Positions 9,432 through 20,124 of a DNA stretch of 64,000 nucleotides are shown in pieces. Source of the DNA: Nitrospiraceae bacterium (GTDB lineage Bacteria; Nitrospirota; Nitrospiria; Nitrospirales; Nitrospiraceae); NCBI GenBank assembly GCA_919902665.1, contig CAKKRK010000020.1:124001-188000 (forward strand). The letters run 5' to 3'. The translations under genes and the position numbers were made by a program. Position 1 is the first letter of the stretch; each line of letters opens with the position of its first letter. Below the pieces are notes generated by a model. The model did not search any database. It had not been told where the DNA came from and saw only the letters and a program-made list of their open reading frames with translations.

Positions 9432-10250
9432 ATGGGCCACACGATTACGACAGAAGAATTTGAACGTTTTCGCACCTTGATCTACGACGAGAGTGGTATT
9501 TCGCTCAATGAGCAAAAGCGCACGCTGGTGGCGTCCCGCCTGTCAAAACGGCTGCAGCATCTCGGGATTCAGACATTTTCCGAGTATTACAGCGTGATTA
9601 CAGAGGACGCGACTCGAGAAGAGTTCACGCAGATGCTGGATCTGATCTCTACCAACAAGACGGATTTCTTTCGCGAACCGCAACATTTCGAATTTCTTCG
9701 CACCACCATTCTTCCCGGGTTGGCGGCGGCCAAGCAGATACGAATCTGGTCCTCCGCCTGTTCGACCGGAGAAGAACCCTATACGATCGCCATGACATTA
9801 TTTGAGAGCGTCCAGGATGTCGCGCAGTGGGATTGCAAGATCTTGGCGTCGGATCTTTCGACCAGGGTCTTAGCCAAGGCGGCATCGGGGGTCTACGACC
9901 AAGACCGGTTTCGTGATGTGCCTCCCGACCTCCTGCATCGTCATTTTTTACGCGGACGAGACGGCAGCGGGGGACTGTACAAGGTAAAACCGCATTTGGC
10001 CGCCATGATCCAGTTTCGCCGGATCAATCTCATGGACGAGCGGTTTCCTATCACGACCCCGCTCGACCTGATTTTCTGCCGCAACGTCATGATTTACTTC
10101 GATCGCCCGACGCAGGAGACACTTGTCAACAAGTTTTATGGGTATTTGAAACCTGGCGGCTATCTCTTTATCGGGCACTCAGAAAGCTTGCAGTGGCTTA
10201 AGCATCCTTTTCAGACGGTCGTCCCGACCGTGTATTACAAAGCGCCATAG
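9432..10250 (+). CDS. cheR: Chemotaxis methyltransferase CheR
   Basis: IWSSACSTGEEPYTIAM SAM motif, LIFCRNVMIYFD, GGYLFIGHSESL; the listed ORF starts at 9270 but the conserved N-terminus begins at ATG 9432. Confidence 0.93.
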   Translation: MGHTITTEEFERFRTLIYDESGISLNEQKRTLVASRLSKRLQHLGIQTFSEYYSVITEDATREEFTQMLDLISTNKTDFFREPQHFEFLRTTILPGLAAAKQIRIWSSACSTGEEPYTIAMTLFESVQDVAQWDCKILASDLSTRVLAKAASGVYDQDRFRDVPPDLLHRHFLRGRDGSGGLYKVKPHLAAMIQFRRINLMDERFPITTPLDLIFCRNVMIYFDRPTQETLVNKFYGYLKPGGYLFIGHSESLQWLKHPFQTVVPTVYYKAP

Positions 10251-10260
10251 GATTTATCCG

Positions 10261-10866
10261 GTGATTGACAACGAAGAGTTCAGCCATGTGCGGCGTATGC
10301 GGGACAGTCGGTTTCCTCATGAAATAGCGTCTATTCTTCCGGGAGAGTTCTTTGTCAGCGCGGCACCGATGGTGGTCTACACCGTGCTGGGGTCCTGTAT
10401 TTCCGCCTGCATCCGCGACTCGGTCGCCGGCGTGGGCGGGATGAATCACTTCATGCTGCCGGAGCCGAAGGGAAGAGACGGTTCGGCCTGGGGCGAGCCG
10501 ACCCGGTACGGGTCCTTCGCCATGGAGTCGCTGATCAACGGCATTTTGAAGCGTGGAGGGCTGAGAAGCCGACTGGAGGTCAAGCTGTTCGGAGCCGGGA
10601 AAATCTATGAGGGGAAGATCGATGTGGGGGCCAACAACGCGGCGTGGGTGACGCAGTATCTGCAGAGCGAGGGGTTGGCTGTTGTCAAGGCGGATCTCGG
10701 CGATATGTTTCCGAGGAAAGTCTATTACTTTACCGATTCGGGGCGTGTGCTGATGAAAAAGATCGAACGGCTCAAGAATCGGACGATCGTCGAGCGGGAG
10801 ACTGAATACAGTGCGCGCATTACACAGCGGAAAGAGCAGCCGACGGAGGATGTGATGTTGTTCTGA
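10261..10866 (+). CDS. cheD: Chemoreceptor glutamine deamidase CheD
   Basis: VYTVLGSCISACIRDSVAGVGGMNHFMLP and VKLFGAGKIYEG; GTG start. Confidence 0.92.
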   Translation: MIDNEEFSHVRRMRDSRFPHEIASILPGEFFVSAAPMVVYTVLGSCISACIRDSVAGVGGMNHFMLPEPKGRDGSAWGEPTRYGSFAMESLINGILKRGGLRSRLEVKLFGAGKIYEGKIDVGANNAAWVTQYLQSEGLAVVKADLGDMFPRKVYYFTDSGRVLMKKIERLKNRTIVERETEYSARITQRKEQPTEDVMLF

Positions 10867-10926
10867 TGACAGCTATCAGCCAGCAGTCTTCAGTAAAAAG
10901 ATCCGAAGCTGAACGCTGACAGCTGA

Positions 10927-12000
<1,074 letters not shown>

Positions 12001-12016
12001 CGAGTCTGGAGTTCCT

Positions 12017-12355
12017 ATGCCGATCACTCAACGAGCTTGGCGTGACGCAACCGTGATCCATGTCGACGATGTCTTCACCTATCGCAACCGCAAAGACTTC
12101 TCTTCTGTGGTGACGGCGTATGGAGCGTCTGGCGGCAGGCATCTCATCGTTGATCTGCACGAGGCGACGTATATGGACAGTTCCGCACTGGGCCTCTTGG
12201 CCCTGACGTCTTAACAGTTGTCCGTGGAGGAACGATGGATCAGCTTGGTGGGCCCGCAGGGTACTGTGAAGCAGGTCTTGGAGATGGCCAATATCGACAA
12301 GATGATTGCAGTGTTTCCGACGGAAGATGCCGCGGTTGCCGCTCGAGCCGCATAG
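12017..12355 (+). pseudogene. STAS-domain protein interrupted by an in-frame TAA (12212-12214)
   Basis: ORF stops at 12214, but the same frame continues QLSVEERWISLVGPQGTVKQVLEMANIDKMIAVFPTEDAAVAARAA* to 12355 and aligns without gaps to the neighbouring STAS protein. Confidence 0.75.
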
Positions 12356-12406
12356 TGGAATGACACGAGCCGGTCAGGACTATCTGCATACATAAAGGGG
12401 GGAGTC

Positions 12407-12757
12407 ATGGCGATGCAAACAAAAGAACGCCCCGTGCCGAACGGTGTGGTTCTTGAGATGACAGGAGATCTCACTTATGCCAATCGTGAGCAGTTCAAGA
12501 CAGCGGTTGAAGCGATCCGACAGAAGGGCTGTCGTCATCTGATTTTGGATATGGCCGAAGTTCGTTTTGTGGACAGCTCCGGCCTCGGCTTGCTGGCGCT
12601 TGTATCTCAGAACTTCAAGCTGAGTCAGGCGAAAGTAAGCATGTTGAAGCCGCAAAGTTACGTTCGGGAAATTATGAGCCTGGCCAACATTCAGAAACTG
12701 ATTCCGGTCTATGATAATGAGCAGGATGCCTTGACCGGACATCAACGCGCAGCCTAG
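12407..12757 (+). CDS. STAS-domain protein (anti-sigma-factor-antagonist family)
   Basis: LEMTGDLTYANREQFKTAVEAIRQKGCRHLILDMAEVRFVDSSGLGLLALVS. Confidence 0.88.
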   Translation: MAMQTKERPVPNGVVLEMTGDLTYANREQFKTAVEAIRQKGCRHLILDMAEVRFVDSSGLGLLALVSQNFKLSQAKVSMLKPQSYVREIMSLANIQKLIPVYDNEQDALTGHQRAA

Positions 12758-12888
12758 CCGGTCGGCGTGAAGCGTTGTCGATTCGAACTCAAAGTTTCTG
12801 GTTTGTAGTTTCATGTTGCCCGGAAACAGTCTCCGAAAACTAGAAACTCAATGCGTATCATCAGAAACCTCTGATTCACGGAGTACCA

Positions 12889-14097
12889 ATGTCCTTTGAG
12901 TCGTCCGCCACGGCTGCCGATCCCGCCGGTTCGCCGCCGCCGCATACTGTTCTTGTCGTGGATGATGAGCCCACGGCACGGCTAGCCTTGGTGGCTCGAC
13001 TGAAACGGCTCGGCTATCGGGTGATTCAAGCCGGTGATGGGAAGGCCGGATTGGAGGCGCTTCGACGAGAGCGGCCTGAGCTGACCATCCTGGATTGGAT
13101 GATGCCGGAAATGGACGGGCCGTCTTTCTGCGAATATGTGCGGCAAGATCCGGAACTCCAGACGAGTCAGATCTTGATGATGACAAGTCATGATCAGCCG
13201 GAGCAGATCGCCGAAGGCTTGGCCCGCGGCGCCGATGACTTTCTGAGTAAAGCTGCCAGTAAGTACGAAATTACTGCTCGCGTGCAGGCCGGGATGCGTG
13301 CGGCGACGTTGGTCAGAAGGTTGAAAGATGCCACCGAGGAGATCCGCCAGAAGCAGGAGGCGCTCGAACAGGAGCTTCAGTCCGCCGCGCGCTATGTGGA
13401 GTCGCTGCTTCCTGCGCCGGGGACTATTTTGTCCGGCGTGCAGATGGCCCATGCCTACCGACCCTCTCTCGCCTTGGGCGGCGACCTCTTCAATGTCGTG
13501 CAGTGGAGTGAGGATGTGCTGGGTTTGTATTTGCTCGATGCGTCCGGCCATGGTGTTTCGCCGGCGTTGCGATCCGCTTCATTTGCCACTTTTCTTCGAA
13601 GAGACAGTTTGCTCCGTCATGTCGGCTCGAATGACCCTGGAGCCATTCTGACGGAAGCCAATAAGCAATTCCCACTCACGGAATCTGGACACTATTTCAC
13701 GATCGTCTTCGCGAGTCTCGATCTCCGATGCCATACCCTCTCCTATGCGACAGCCGGGCACGGCGGGGCGTTGCTTCACCGCCGGTCCGGTGAAGTCTGT
13801 TGGATGATCCAACCAAATTTGCCGCTTGGGTTTGATCCTTCAACAAGCTATGTCACCGCGACGCTTCCTATTGGTCCGGGAGACCGGTTGTACCTGCTCA
13901 GCGACGGACTGTACGAATTCCCTGCAGCGAACGGGGAGTTGTGGGGACAGGGTCGGTTGGAGAAGACGATTCAAGCACTGGGTCGGCAGCCCTTAGAGAC
14001 CGTCATCACAGAGACGATCGCAGAGGCGGTGCGTTGGCAGGGGCATGAGCAATTTCCTGATGATGTGGCCTTGATGGGCATCGAGGTCGCCATCTGA
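12889..14097 (+). CDS. Response regulator with PP2C/SpoIIE phosphatase output (RsbU/HsbR-like)
   Basis: receiver (VVDDEPTARLAL...LDWMMPEMDG) + SpoIIE (ALGGDLFNVVQWSEDVLGLYLLDASGHGVSPAL...GDRLYLLSDGLYE). Confidence 0.9.
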   Translation: MSFESSATAADPAGSPPPHTVLVVDDEPTARLALVARLKRLGYRVIQAGDGKAGLEALRRERPELTILDWMMPEMDGPSFCEYVRQDPELQTSQILMMTSHDQPEQIAEGLARGADDFLSKAASKYEITARVQAGMRAATLVRRLKDATEEIRQKQEALEQELQSAARYVESLLPAPGTILSGVQMAHAYRPSLALGGDLFNVVQWSEDVLGLYLLDASGHGVSPALRSASFATFLRRDSLLRHVGSNDPGAILTEANKQFPLTESGHYFTIVFASLDLRCHTLSYATAGHGGALLHRRSGEVCWMIQPNLPLGFDPSTSYVTATLPIGPGDRLYLLSDGLYEFPAANGELWGQGRLEKTIQALGRQPLETVITETIAEAVRWQGHEQFPDDVALMGIEVAI

Positions 14098-14126
14098 CCG
14101 CAGAGATAGTTCGGGAGGGTGATCTC

Positions 14127-14486
14127 ATGAGTCAGGATCGTGTCTTCAGCTTCGATGAGGCCCTCGCCCGCGTCGATGATGACCGAGAGACGTTCCAGAT
14201 GATGATCGAATTGTTTATAGAGCATGGTCCGAAGGACTTGGTGGAGGCGCAATCGGCCCTAGACGCTGGAAATGCGCTGGGTGTGGCGCGATCGAGTCAC
14301 AAGTTGAAGGGCGCCCTTCTCCAGTTTTGCGCTCCGGCTGCCCTTCATGCCTGCAAGGAATTGGAAGAGTCTGCGAAAGCAGGAAATCTAGCGAACGGAG
14401 CACAACTGTATGCCACCTTGGAGCAGGAAGTTCAGCGGCTTCTCGTTGCGCTTCGTCAGGTATACGACAAAGGGATGGCCGCATGA
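14127..14486 (+). CDS. HPt-domain phosphotransfer protein
   Basis: RSSHKLKGALLQFCAPAALHACKELE, canonical HPt histidine motif. Confidence 0.85.
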   Translation: MSQDRVFSFDEALARVDDDRETFQMMIELFIEHGPKDLVEAQSALDAGNALGVARSSHKLKGALLQFCAPAALHACKELEESAKAGNLANGAQLYATLEQEVQRLLVALRQVYDKGMAA

Positions 14487-15382
14487 ATCTGCCACTACCA
14501 GCTGATCATCTCTTGGTCATTGATCCTTGTTTGGAGACGCAATCTCGTATTGCGCACTATGTGAAAGACAGAGGGTTTTCGGTTATGAGCGTCCCGGACG
14601 CTGTGGCTGCGATGGCCAAGCTTGAGGAGGTCGTTCCTGATATTGTGATCACCGACATGTTTCTTCCGGACGGTGCCGGATTGGCATTGGTCAAGGAACT
14701 CAAGGCTCGGCATGAGCCATGTCCAGTGATTGTCATGGGGCACAATGCGCCGGAACCGCTTATTATCGAGGCCCTGCGTGGCGGGGCGATCGATTATCTG
14801 CATAAGCCGATTGCCGAAGAAGAGCTATCCTCTGTGCTGCAGCGTGCTCGGGACTTCTTGCCCTGTCATCCGCTGGACGTGCCAGGGGCTCGACAATTTG
14901 ACTATGAATTAACCGTTGATACGGATCCTGCGAATATCCCCGGGGTTATTTCGTGGCTCCTCAAGATGACCGCTTCCGCATTACCGCCGGTCCAGAGAAT
15001 CCATATTCAGGGTGCGCTGCAAGAGTTGCTCTTTAATGCCGTTGAACATGGGAATCTGGAGATTCAGGATCGTGAAAAACAGGAGGCCCTGGCCGACGGT
15101 TGTTATGATCAGTTATTGGCTCAACGCTTGGCGCAGTCTCGTCTCAGAGCACGCCGCGTGATGATCCGTGTGTTTCACGAGCGGAGTAACAACCACTTGG
15201 AGTACCGAATCACCGATGAGGGAAAGGGATTCCCGTGGCGGGCTGTGCTGACGCGACCTCAGGAGATGCGCGAATCTGAGGGCGCGAGCGGTCGAGGGAT
15301 TCTACTGACGCGAGCCTTCTTTCCCAGTCTGACTTACAACGAACGGGGAAATGAGGTCACGATCACGGTGCCGATGGACTGA
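14483..15382 (+). CDS. Response regulator with HATPase_c (anti-sigma/RsbW-like) output
   Basis: ATG at 14483 overlaps the HPt stop; receiver (VITDMFLPDGAGLALV...DYLHKPI) + HATPase (LQELLFNAVEHGNLE...ITDEGKGFPW...GRGILLTRAFF). Confidence 0.82.
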   Translation: MNLPLPADHLLVIDPCLETQSRIAHYVKDRGFSVMSVPDAVAAMAKLEEVVPDIVITDMFLPDGAGLALVKELKARHEPCPVIVMGHNAPEPLIIEALRGGAIDYLHKPIAEEELSSVLQRARDFLPCHPLDVPGARQFDYELTVDTDPANIPGVISWLLKMTASALPPVQRIHIQGALQELLFNAVEHGNLEIQDREKQEALADGCYDQLLAQRLAQSRLRARRVMIRVFHERSNNHLEYRITDEGKGFPWRAVLTRPQEMRESEGASGRGILLTRAFFPSLTYNERGNEVTITVPMD

Positions 15383-15383
15383 G

Positions 15384-15465
15384 TTGCAAGTTCAACGTTT
15401 CATGTTTCATGTTGAGAGGGAGGCCTCGACAACTTGGAACCTGAAACATCAAACCTGAAAACATT
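15384..15465. repeat. Imperfect palindromic repeat between convergent genes
   Basis: gttgcaagttcaacgtttcatgtttcatgttgagag ... acaacttggaacctgaaacatcaaacctgaaaac; self-complementary, between stops at 15382 and 15467. Confidence 0.55.
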
Positions 15466-15466
15466 C

Positions 15467-16411
15467 CTAGAGAATCCGCAGATATTCGACTGTAGTCTCG
15501 CCCTTGCTGGCATCTCGCTTCAGGACGGCCCATGAGGCCTTGGTCGTTTCATTCACGGTGACGGCGAGGCGTGCGGAGAAATAGTCAGATTTGATATCAT
15601 AGTCGCTTCTCAGTGTCCGACCGATCTCTTGAAAGCTACTCACTCGATCGAGGTCCACTTTTGTTTTATAGGGGCGTCCTTGGACGATCTCCACGGCCAT
15701 CGTTTGGGTGACGTTCGGATCCAGAGTCTGAATGACGATGGGATCCGCGGTGTTGATGTTCATCGGCACGCCTCCCTCTTGCGGGAAGACCGTCACGTAG
15801 GGAGAGAGTCGTTCGATGATCTCCAGCGTGAACCCCTTGATGAGTCGGAGATCTCCCATTCCAGGTAACGGGCTATTCGCGGACCGATAGGGTGGCCTCA
15901 ACGATTGGTAGTAGAGGCTCTCGGCGCCGGCCGGCTGAGGCACTTCATCCTGGTCGATCCAATCGATGAGCGCATCGACTAGGGTGGGGCTGACCCTGAG
16001 CAGTTCAAACAATCGCTTGGCTCGGAGGATTTTCTTTTTCTGTTCAATGTCGCCTCCCGTAGCCGATGCGAGGTCGTTCAGGTTGAATTTCCCCGTCTCA
16101 TCCTGGATCTGCGCGGTCAGGAATCCGTCCCCAATTGGATAGTTCTTGATCGGCATGGCCCAGATATCGGTCGGCGCATCGTATTTCTGCCCCGTCATCT
16201 TTTCACGCAAGAGATCTTGCAGCAGCACGGCTCGCGCGGCCTGCACGGCGGCTCGGGTCAGCATGCCTGTTTTGTAGTCGTCCCGAAAGGCGGCGGCGGC
16301 TCGGTATTCACGGCGCGCTTCCGCATCGAACTCAAGAATCATGGCGGTGAGCAGCGTGAGCACCAGGAGGGCTAAGAGCAGTGCGACGCCTCGTTCATCA
16401 GCTTTTCGCAT
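15467..16411 (-). CDS. gspK: Type II secretion minor pseudopilin GspK
   Basis: ERGVALLLALLVLTLLTAMILEF prepilin-like TM, GspK body (DETGKFNLNDLAS, ALIDWIDQDEVPQPAGAESLYY). Confidence 0.9.
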   Translation of the reverse strand: MRKADERGVALLLALLVLTLLTAMILEFDAEARREYRAAAAFRDDYKTGMLTRAAVQAARAVLLQDLLREKMTGQKYDAPTDIWAMPIKNYPIGDGFLTAQIQDETGKFNLNDLASATGGDIEQKKKILRAKRLFELLRVSPTLVDALIDWIDQDEVPQPAGAESLYYQSLRPPYRSANSPLPGMGDLRLIKGFTLEIIERLSPYVTVFPQEGGVPMNINTADPIVIQTLDPNVTQTMAVEIVQGRPYKTKVDLDRVSSFQEIGRTLRSDYDIKSDYFSARLAVTVNETTKASWAVLKRDASKGETTVEYLRIL

Positions 16412-16946
16412 AGCTCAAGACCCGCACGGTTGCATCGAGATTGACCGGATTGTCGAATTTGGGGCGGATCTGCAGGTGGCGAACCTGAAGGTCGTACGGG
16501 GCTTGATCAATGGCCACGAGTAATGCCAGCAAGTCCGGCAATTGGATGCCGTCCAATCGGAGATCGACGGCCGTTTCTTCGTAGCCTTGCGCCAGTGATT
16601 GGACTTGCGGTTGCATGCTGGTGATGCGCTCGCGCACATGGGCGGTGGTGGCCGCTTCCTCCATGAACGTCAGCAGGGAGAAGTGGCTGTCGGCTCCGGG
16701 CATGCGACTCTCGGTCTTGGTCAGGCGCTCCCGTTTGGCGAGATAGGCTTGGCCGAGCACCGTGAGTTCGGCCAGCTCTTTCTGCTTTCGAATCTCTTGG
16801 CGCCCGAGGCGGTCCAGGGTGTCCAACAGAGGGTCGACGATCAGGATAAAGAGGAGGCTGAGGCCAAGCACGATGCCGCCTGCCAGGACAAGGGTGCGCT
16901 CACGCTGCGACATCTGGCGCCAGCGTTCTCGAACGCTCTGCGTCAT
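16398..16946 (-). CDS. gspM: Type II secretion protein GspM
   Basis: WRQMSQRERTLVLAGGIVLGLSLLFILIVDPLLD; between gspL and gspK. Confidence 0.85.
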   Translation of the reverse strand: MTQSVRERWRQMSQRERTLVLAGGIVLGLSLLFILIVDPLLDTLDRLGRQEIRKQKELAELTVLGQAYLAKRERLTKTESRMPGADSHFSLLTFMEEAATTAHVRERITSMQPQVQSLAQGYEETAVDLRLDGIQLPDLLALLVAIDQAPYDLQVRHLQIRPKFDNPVNLDATVRVLSYAKS

Positions 16947-18526
16947 GACTTCTCCACCGTGACCGTGATTCGAAAGACGACTTGATTGGGGCTTGCGCCC
17001 ACTCGGGTTTCCGTCACCGCGACATCTTTCAATCGAGGGCTCGAGGCGAAGGTTTGCTTGAGTCGCTCCACGGCGTCGAAGGAGATCGTCTCACCCTCCA
17101 TGAGGACGGTCGTTCCGTCGACGGTCAGTTCGCGCACCTTGACCGTCGTTCCGGGCGGGAGTTGTTTCACGAACGTTGAGAGCGTGTGTAGGACCTTGCC
17201 CTCCGCCGTATCGACGGCGCCGAGTGCTTTATCCAGGACTCCGATGCGGTACTGGGCTTGATCGAGCTCTTCTCCTGGCGCCGCACCCGGTCCAAAGAAC
17301 TGCTCATACTGGCTGTGCAGGGTCGTTTTCAGTCGAGCGACCCGCTGGTCGTGCAGCCAGAAGTGAATCGAGAAATCCATGATCGCCAGGATAGCAATGA
17401 CCAGACCGGCGGCGATCGCCAGGCGACGGTCTTGTTTGGTCGTGGCGCTGTCGGGCAACGCTGCGTCGGTGACGCCTTTGAGATCGAGCGCGAGTTCCAT
17501 GGGCGCCGACGCGAATCGCCATCGCGGTCGGATGATCTTGGGGTGAATCGCCAAGCCGAACGCGATGGAGAATGCCCGTGGGGTGTCGGCTCCGAACCCT
17601 TGGCGAGGTCCGACCGGATAGAGTCCCAATTGTCGCGAGAGGTAGCCGCCGACTTCTTGAAGTTTTGACCCGCCTCCGCATACCCAACAGTGCGTCAAGC
17701 GGCTGCGCTCGTTGCCCAGCTGGGCCTGCAAGGTGATGCGGAGCTCTTTCAGGATCGGCTCTAACAACCCGTGGACTTGCTCCACGGCCATCGTCCGTTT
17801 CAGACGCTCAGCGCCGGCGAAACTACAGGCGTGCCGGACAGCCAGGGCATGCGTCAGATGATTGCCGCCCCACAGGATCGTTCGCAGGAGCAGAGGACGT
17901 CCTCCCTGTACGAGGCAGAGCGTCGTCTTCGAGGCTCCGACGTCGATGATGGCGAGGTCTTGCGGGACGGCCGCTCCTTCTTCTTGCAGATATTGCGTGA
18001 CGGAGAAGAGGGCCATCGCGTCGACATTGATCGCCGAGGGTTCCACATCGGCTTGGGCCAGAAATCGGAGATGCTCCGCGACCTTGTCTCTCGGCGCGGC
18101 CGTGACCAGGACCTCCGAGCCCTTGCTTTCGCGGGCCAGGCCTTCCGCTGTATGTCCGGGCGGCAAGATCAGGCTTCCGATCGCAAGATCTTCGAGCGGC
18201 ATCGGAACGAGATTCTCGACCTCAAAGGGGACGACTTGAGCGAGCTTGGTCGAATCCTTGAAGGGGAAGGAGAGGGTTCTGACGAACAGATCCTGACAAG
18301 GAATCGCGGTCACCAATCGGTCGGTGGCATAGAGTCCGTTACGCCAGAGGAATCCGCGCAGCGACTGCACGCGTCGAGCCGGTTCGAGATCTTCGGGACG
18401 GGAGAACGGGAGGGGCTGTTGAAAGTAATCGATCGTTTCGCGCCCGCTCAGACGGCGGCGGAAACGCACGGCCTTCAAGCCCGTTTGTCCGATGTCCAGT
18501 CCGACACATTCGTTTGTGATCGACAT
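16943..18526 (-). CDS. gspL: Type II secretion protein GspL (PilM-like actin-fold + periplasmic domain)
   Basis: CVGLDIGQTGLKAVRFRRR...FEVENLVPMPLED...IDVGASKTTLCLV. Confidence 0.88.
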   Translation of the reverse strand: MSITNECVGLDIGQTGLKAVRFRRRLSGRETIDYFQQPLPFSRPEDLEPARRVQSLRGFLWRNGLYATDRLVTAIPCQDLFVRTLSFPFKDSTKLAQVVPFEVENLVPMPLEDLAIGSLILPPGHTAEGLARESKGSEVLVTAAPRDKVAEHLRFLAQADVEPSAINVDAMALFSVTQYLQEEGAAVPQDLAIIDVGASKTTLCLVQGGRPLLLRTILWGGNHLTHALAVRHACSFAGAERLKRTMAVEQVHGLLEPILKELRITLQAQLGNERSRLTHCWVCGGGSKLQEVGGYLSRQLGLYPVGPRQGFGADTPRAFSIAFGLAIHPKIIRPRWRFASAPMELALDLKGVTDAALPDSATTKQDRRLAIAAGLVIAILAIMDFSIHFWLHDQRVARLKTTLHSQYEQFFGPGAAPGEELDQAQYRIGVLDKALGAVDTAEGKVLHTLSTFVKQLPPGTTVKVRELTVDGTTVLMEGETISFDAVERLKQTFASSPRLKDVAVTETRVGASPNQVVFRITVTVEKS

Positions 18527-18619
18527 GAATCTACTTGAGTCTCATCTTTCTTGTTGTGAATGTCATGTTGTCGGAATACGTGAACCATGAACCTTGGAAC
18601 GTGACACTTCCGAACTACT

Positions 18620-19504
18620 TTACAATGCAATCCTCGCTTGTGCCAAGGTCCCGACGATCTTGACGGTCATAGGCGTTCCAGGTGGTGGCGAGGGAAAGCC
18701 CAGTGTACCGGCCTTCGAGGCAAATCCGGGGCCCGGGACGACCGTGACCGTGAGATTCACGTGGCTCTGTTGTATGGGTTGCTGGAGGGTAAGGTATCCT
18801 TCGCCCGTAAAGGAGCCGTCGATGCCATCGCCCTTCAGTTGAGTCACATCACAACGGAGGTCGCGGCATGCCAGGCCGGCCGAGACCTGGCTGAATGTGA
18901 GCGACAGGGTGCGCCCGTTTCCGAGCGGAATCTGATCGATCACCAGGTCCGTCGCTTCGGCGGTCCACGTGCCTTCCCCCTTCATCGCGGTGACGGTCGC
19001 CTGGCCGGAATTGACCCGGTGGGAGAAGTTGCCGGTGAGCGTGCCGTGCGTGACGTAGCGGCGGAGGAGTTTGGACAGGTCCACGTGCTGCACCTGTCCC
19101 TTGATCGTGATGGGGCCGTCGAAGGAAAGTGACGAGGCCGTGATGGTGCTTTTCGCGAGATCTGTCGAGGACGCGGTTTCCGTCAGTTTTGCGACGATAT
19201 CGAGCCCGAGCGTGCCGCTTAATGCCGATGTGACGCCGAGCTTGGCCTGCAACGCAGCCAATTGGATCGGGGTCCAGTTCGGTTTTGATAAGGTAACGTT
19301 TTGCCATTCAAGGCTTGGCGGGAGCCCCACAGTCCAATAGGCCACTCGGACGTCCATCCCCGTGGCCCGCGTGAGTTCCGCCACGATCCTCGCCTGGAGC
19401 ATTCCATACGGGAACGTCGCGATCAGGCACAACACCAGGATGGAGATCCCCCCTCCCGTCCACACCAGGATTTCTCGCCATGCTTCAGGCCATTTGATGG
19501 TCAT
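18620..19504 (-). CDS. gspN: Type II secretion protein GspN
   Basis: single N-terminal TM + AsmA/GspN-like repeats; likely start at ATG 19504 overlapping gspJ stop. Confidence 0.75.
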   Translation of the reverse strand: MTIKWPEAWREILVWTGGGISILVLCLIATFPYGMLQARIVAELTRATGMDVRVAYWTVGLPPSLEWQNVTLSKPNWTPIQLAALQAKLGVTSALSGTLGLDIVAKLTETASSTDLAKSTITASSLSFDGPITIKGQVQHVDLSKLLRRYVTHGTLTGNFSHRVNSGQATVTAMKGEGTWTAEATDLVIDQIPLGNGRTLSLTFSQVSAGLACRDLRCDVTQLKGDGIDGSFTGEGYLTLQQPIQQSHVNLTVTVVPGPGFASKAGTLGFPSPPPGTPMTVKIVGTLAQARIAL

Positions 19505-20124
19505 GATGCGCCGATCGTCACCCATTCCCGCACCGTCCATGGAACGGCATCGGGGTATTGAAATGTCACTTCGATCAACAAGGCCTTGGGGAGTTTTTGG
19601 ACCGCGGGCCATTCGTCGATCCAGATCCGGTTCTGGTCATCGTAATAGCGAATGTTGAACGCGTGGACACGGTCGGCCAGTTCCATCTGGCTCAACGACT
19701 CATGCGTATCCGTCAGCGTATAGAGATTCCGACGGACGAACCGAATGAGCCGATCCCGCTCACGCGTGTACACCACGCGAACCGTCTCGCTTTCCTTGGC
19801 GGCCGACGTGCTCAATTCCTGACTCATCGCAAGGATGGCGAGGATGTCGGCCGGTTGTCCGTCCTGCGTCCCGTTCGTTCCCACCCATGGGTACTGGGGA
19901 GTGCGTTTGCTGAGCGCAATTTCTTCGGCCATGAGACGCAATATTCGTCTGATCGTTTGTTCCTTCGCCACATGGTCTCGTCCCGCTTCCACGGCTCTCG
20001 TTGTCATGACGAGCGACCCGAAGACCATGGCGCCGACCATGCCGAGCAAGGCTACCGCCACCAAGACTTCGACGAGCGTAAAGCCCGCGCCGGACTTAAA
20101 AGGTGGAACGGCCGGCAAAGACAT
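19501..20124 (-). CDS. gspJ: Type II secretion minor pseudopilin GspJ
   Basis: AGFTLVEVLVAVALLGMVGAMVFGSL prepilin motif. Confidence 0.88.
   Translation of the reverse strand: MSLPAVPPFKSGAGFTLVEVLVAVALLGMVGAMVFGSLVMTTRAVEAGRDHVAKEQTIRRILRLMAEEIALSKRTPQYPWVGTNGTQDGQPADILAILAMSQELSTSAAKESETVRVVYTRERDRLIRFVRRNLYTLTDTHESLSQMELADRVHAFNIRYYDDQNRIWIDEWPAVQKLPKALLIEVTFQYPDAVPWTVREWVTIGAS

Noticed and set aside
17771-18538. 255-aa + strand ORF opposite gspL
   Set aside because: Antisense shadow ORF; GspL on the - strand is well supported.
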